Shown: one piece after another, positions 62,751 to 64,000 of the stretch
How positions within the stretch are numbered: the stretch's first letter is position 1
Layout of the letters: each line of letters starts with the position of its first letter
Source of the DNA: Siphonodentalium dalli
Lineage: Eukaryota; Mollusca; Scaphopoda; Gadilida; Siphonodentaliidae
Reading direction: 5' to 3'
NCBI GenBank assembly: GCA_032622095.1
Contig: CP136063.1
Coordinates: 25,112,987-25,176,986 of the forward strand
Length of the DNA: 64,000 bases
Notes under the pieces: model-generated
What the model was told of the DNA's origin: nothing
What the model saw: only the letters and a program-made list of their open reading frames with translations
Database searches by the model: none
Made by a program: the position numbers and the translations under genes

Positions 62751-64000
62751 GAACCTTTGGAAATTGCAGAACGGGATGGGACGGTATTAGATAGGATGGG
62801 ACGGTATTAGAAAAGCAGAACAGCTAAGATAGACCCCTAAACTTGCTGTTTATCAATAATACAGCATGTAGCAGCACCAAAATGGCTCTATATGGTCATC
62901 AGTGCAGCATTTTATTGGTGATCCCATTTTATTGACCATAATCAAGATTAAAACAACTTTTTTATTAGATAGGATGGGACGGTATTAGAAAACGCAGAAC
63001 AGCTAACATCTTTTCGACGTCATGATCATTAAAGATTAAAACAACTTATTTCGCTGATGGGATAGCAGCGGCAAAACGCAGAACGCAGTCCCAAGCGTCC
63101 AAGGTCCCAATCGTCTGGATACCTAGCTCCAGGGAAGCTCTAAAGATTTACACTCTTTATTGTGTATATCATGTATGTGACTCAACTGGGTCTACTGGAT
63201 ACCCATCGATATGGGACAGAAGAGCTATGGTAAAACGCAGAACGATCGAAACATAACAAAATCAGTTTTTACTTACAAATTGTGTGGTAAATCCAAATAT
63301 CACATGCGAGTACTATAAGAATTCACTATTAATGAACGTACAAGGAGAAACCAATATCAAAAACGTTTGACACGGCGTTCAATTGTTCACGCTCTGTTCA
63401 CGTCGGCACTGAGCTTGAGTTTACGTTGGCACTAAGCTTGTGTTTGCATAACTGGTGGCAGATGACACAGACTCTTTAGGGTGATGATATCGTCTCAGTG
63501 AGAATTACTCGCTGTTTGTGTTATGCACTTCCGAATGGTGTTGAGTATTCTACTATTCATGTATTTGAACGCTGTTCGAACCAGCAACATGTGGTTAATG
63601 GCAAACACATATCTCATGGGTTATATAATATAAACAAAGAAACGCTCTTTATTATAATTACAAAACAACAAATTCATTCATATTTCGCCGTCCTATGGCG
63701 ACTATTCTTGACATATGTTAGATTGATATATTCACGACATCCGTGTAACATTTTAATCTAGTTTAAAAGAACTTGTTTCGTCGATGGGTAAAATGCAGAA
63801 CGGCCGCGGTAATGGCAGAACGAACATGTAGACCATAAATGCATTCATATTTTGCCGCCGTCCCATGACGATATTTCTGTACATAATATTAGAATAATAT
63901 CTTCTCGACATCTGTGTAGCATTTTATTGACCATAATCAAGATTAAAACAATTTGTTTCGCTAATGGGACGGAAGTTGAAAAACGCAGAACAGCTTAGGA
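62751..64000 (+). repeat. Right edge of the satellite, truncated and diverged monomers, open at window end
   Basis: Monomers become partial (62.75-63.1 kb). A remnant of the GGTCCCA block appears at 63090-63125. The pattern 'gatgggacgg...cagaacg' returns in diverged form at 63780-64000, so satellite-related DNA continues past the window. A plus-strand frame at 63498-63761 has no recognisable domain. Confidence 0.85.

Overview
The window is eukaryotic, AT-rich and almost entirely made of transposable-element and satellite DNA. I see no bacterial-style operons, ribosome-binding sites or CRISPR arrays. A spliced gene with GT-AG borders, LINE retrotransposons with an apurinic-type endonuclease, Helitron-type ends and a large satellite all point to an animal. 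Hairpin-ended elements with ~160-bp tandem cores and an adjacent ACGG-type microsatellite resemble the 'pearl'/Helentron-like elements known from bivalves, so a marine bivalve mollusc is my best guess (an inference, not proven).

Layout. 1-5.5 kb: a Helitron-like 3' end, a 68-bp duplication, clustered inverted repeats, a field of short palindromes, a trinucleotide microsatellite and a 341-bp MITE. 5.5-27.6 kb: one LINE on the minus strand appears to be spread across this interval. Its endonuclease and first part of reverse transcriptase lie at 22.7-27.6 kb and the rest of the reverse transcriptase at 5.5-6.35 kb. The 16.3 kb between holds a palindrome-array element (8.2-10.4 kb), a 400-bp Helitron, a decayed gene for a Maverick/adintovirus-like packaging ATPase (12.3-14.0 kb), a hairpin element, an apparently intact Crypton-type tyrosine-recombinase gene with a 62-bp intron (15.2-17.0 kb), and two hairpin-ended elements (17.7-20.4 and 20.5-22.4 kb). 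The same LINE is also broken by a 3.1-kb foldback element with a 10-bp target duplication (23.6-26.7 kb).

27.6-38.3 kb: unassigned DNA with one candidate orphan exon, then a near full-length L1/Tx1-type LINE on the minus strand. It has a coiled-coil ORF1 and an ORF2 with endonuclease, reverse transcriptase and zinc knuckle. It is inactivated by stops, frameshifts and loss of a catalytic aspartate, and a TTAA-flanked MITE sits between its ORFs. 38.3-42.4 kb: a nested palindrome and assorted low-complexity repeats. 42.4-52.4 kb: a three-level nest, in which an element with a ~162-bp tandem core contains a 6.4-kb inverted-repeat element, which in turn contains an 869-bp element with a 191-bp tandem core. 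52.5-64.0 kb: a satellite array based on a 375-bp monomer, with a 1267-bp higher-order repeat in the middle and decayed edges, still running at the window end.

Functionally, the only gene that looks translatable is the Crypton-type recombinase. The remaining coding sequence is decayed element genes, and no ordinary host gene is clearly present.
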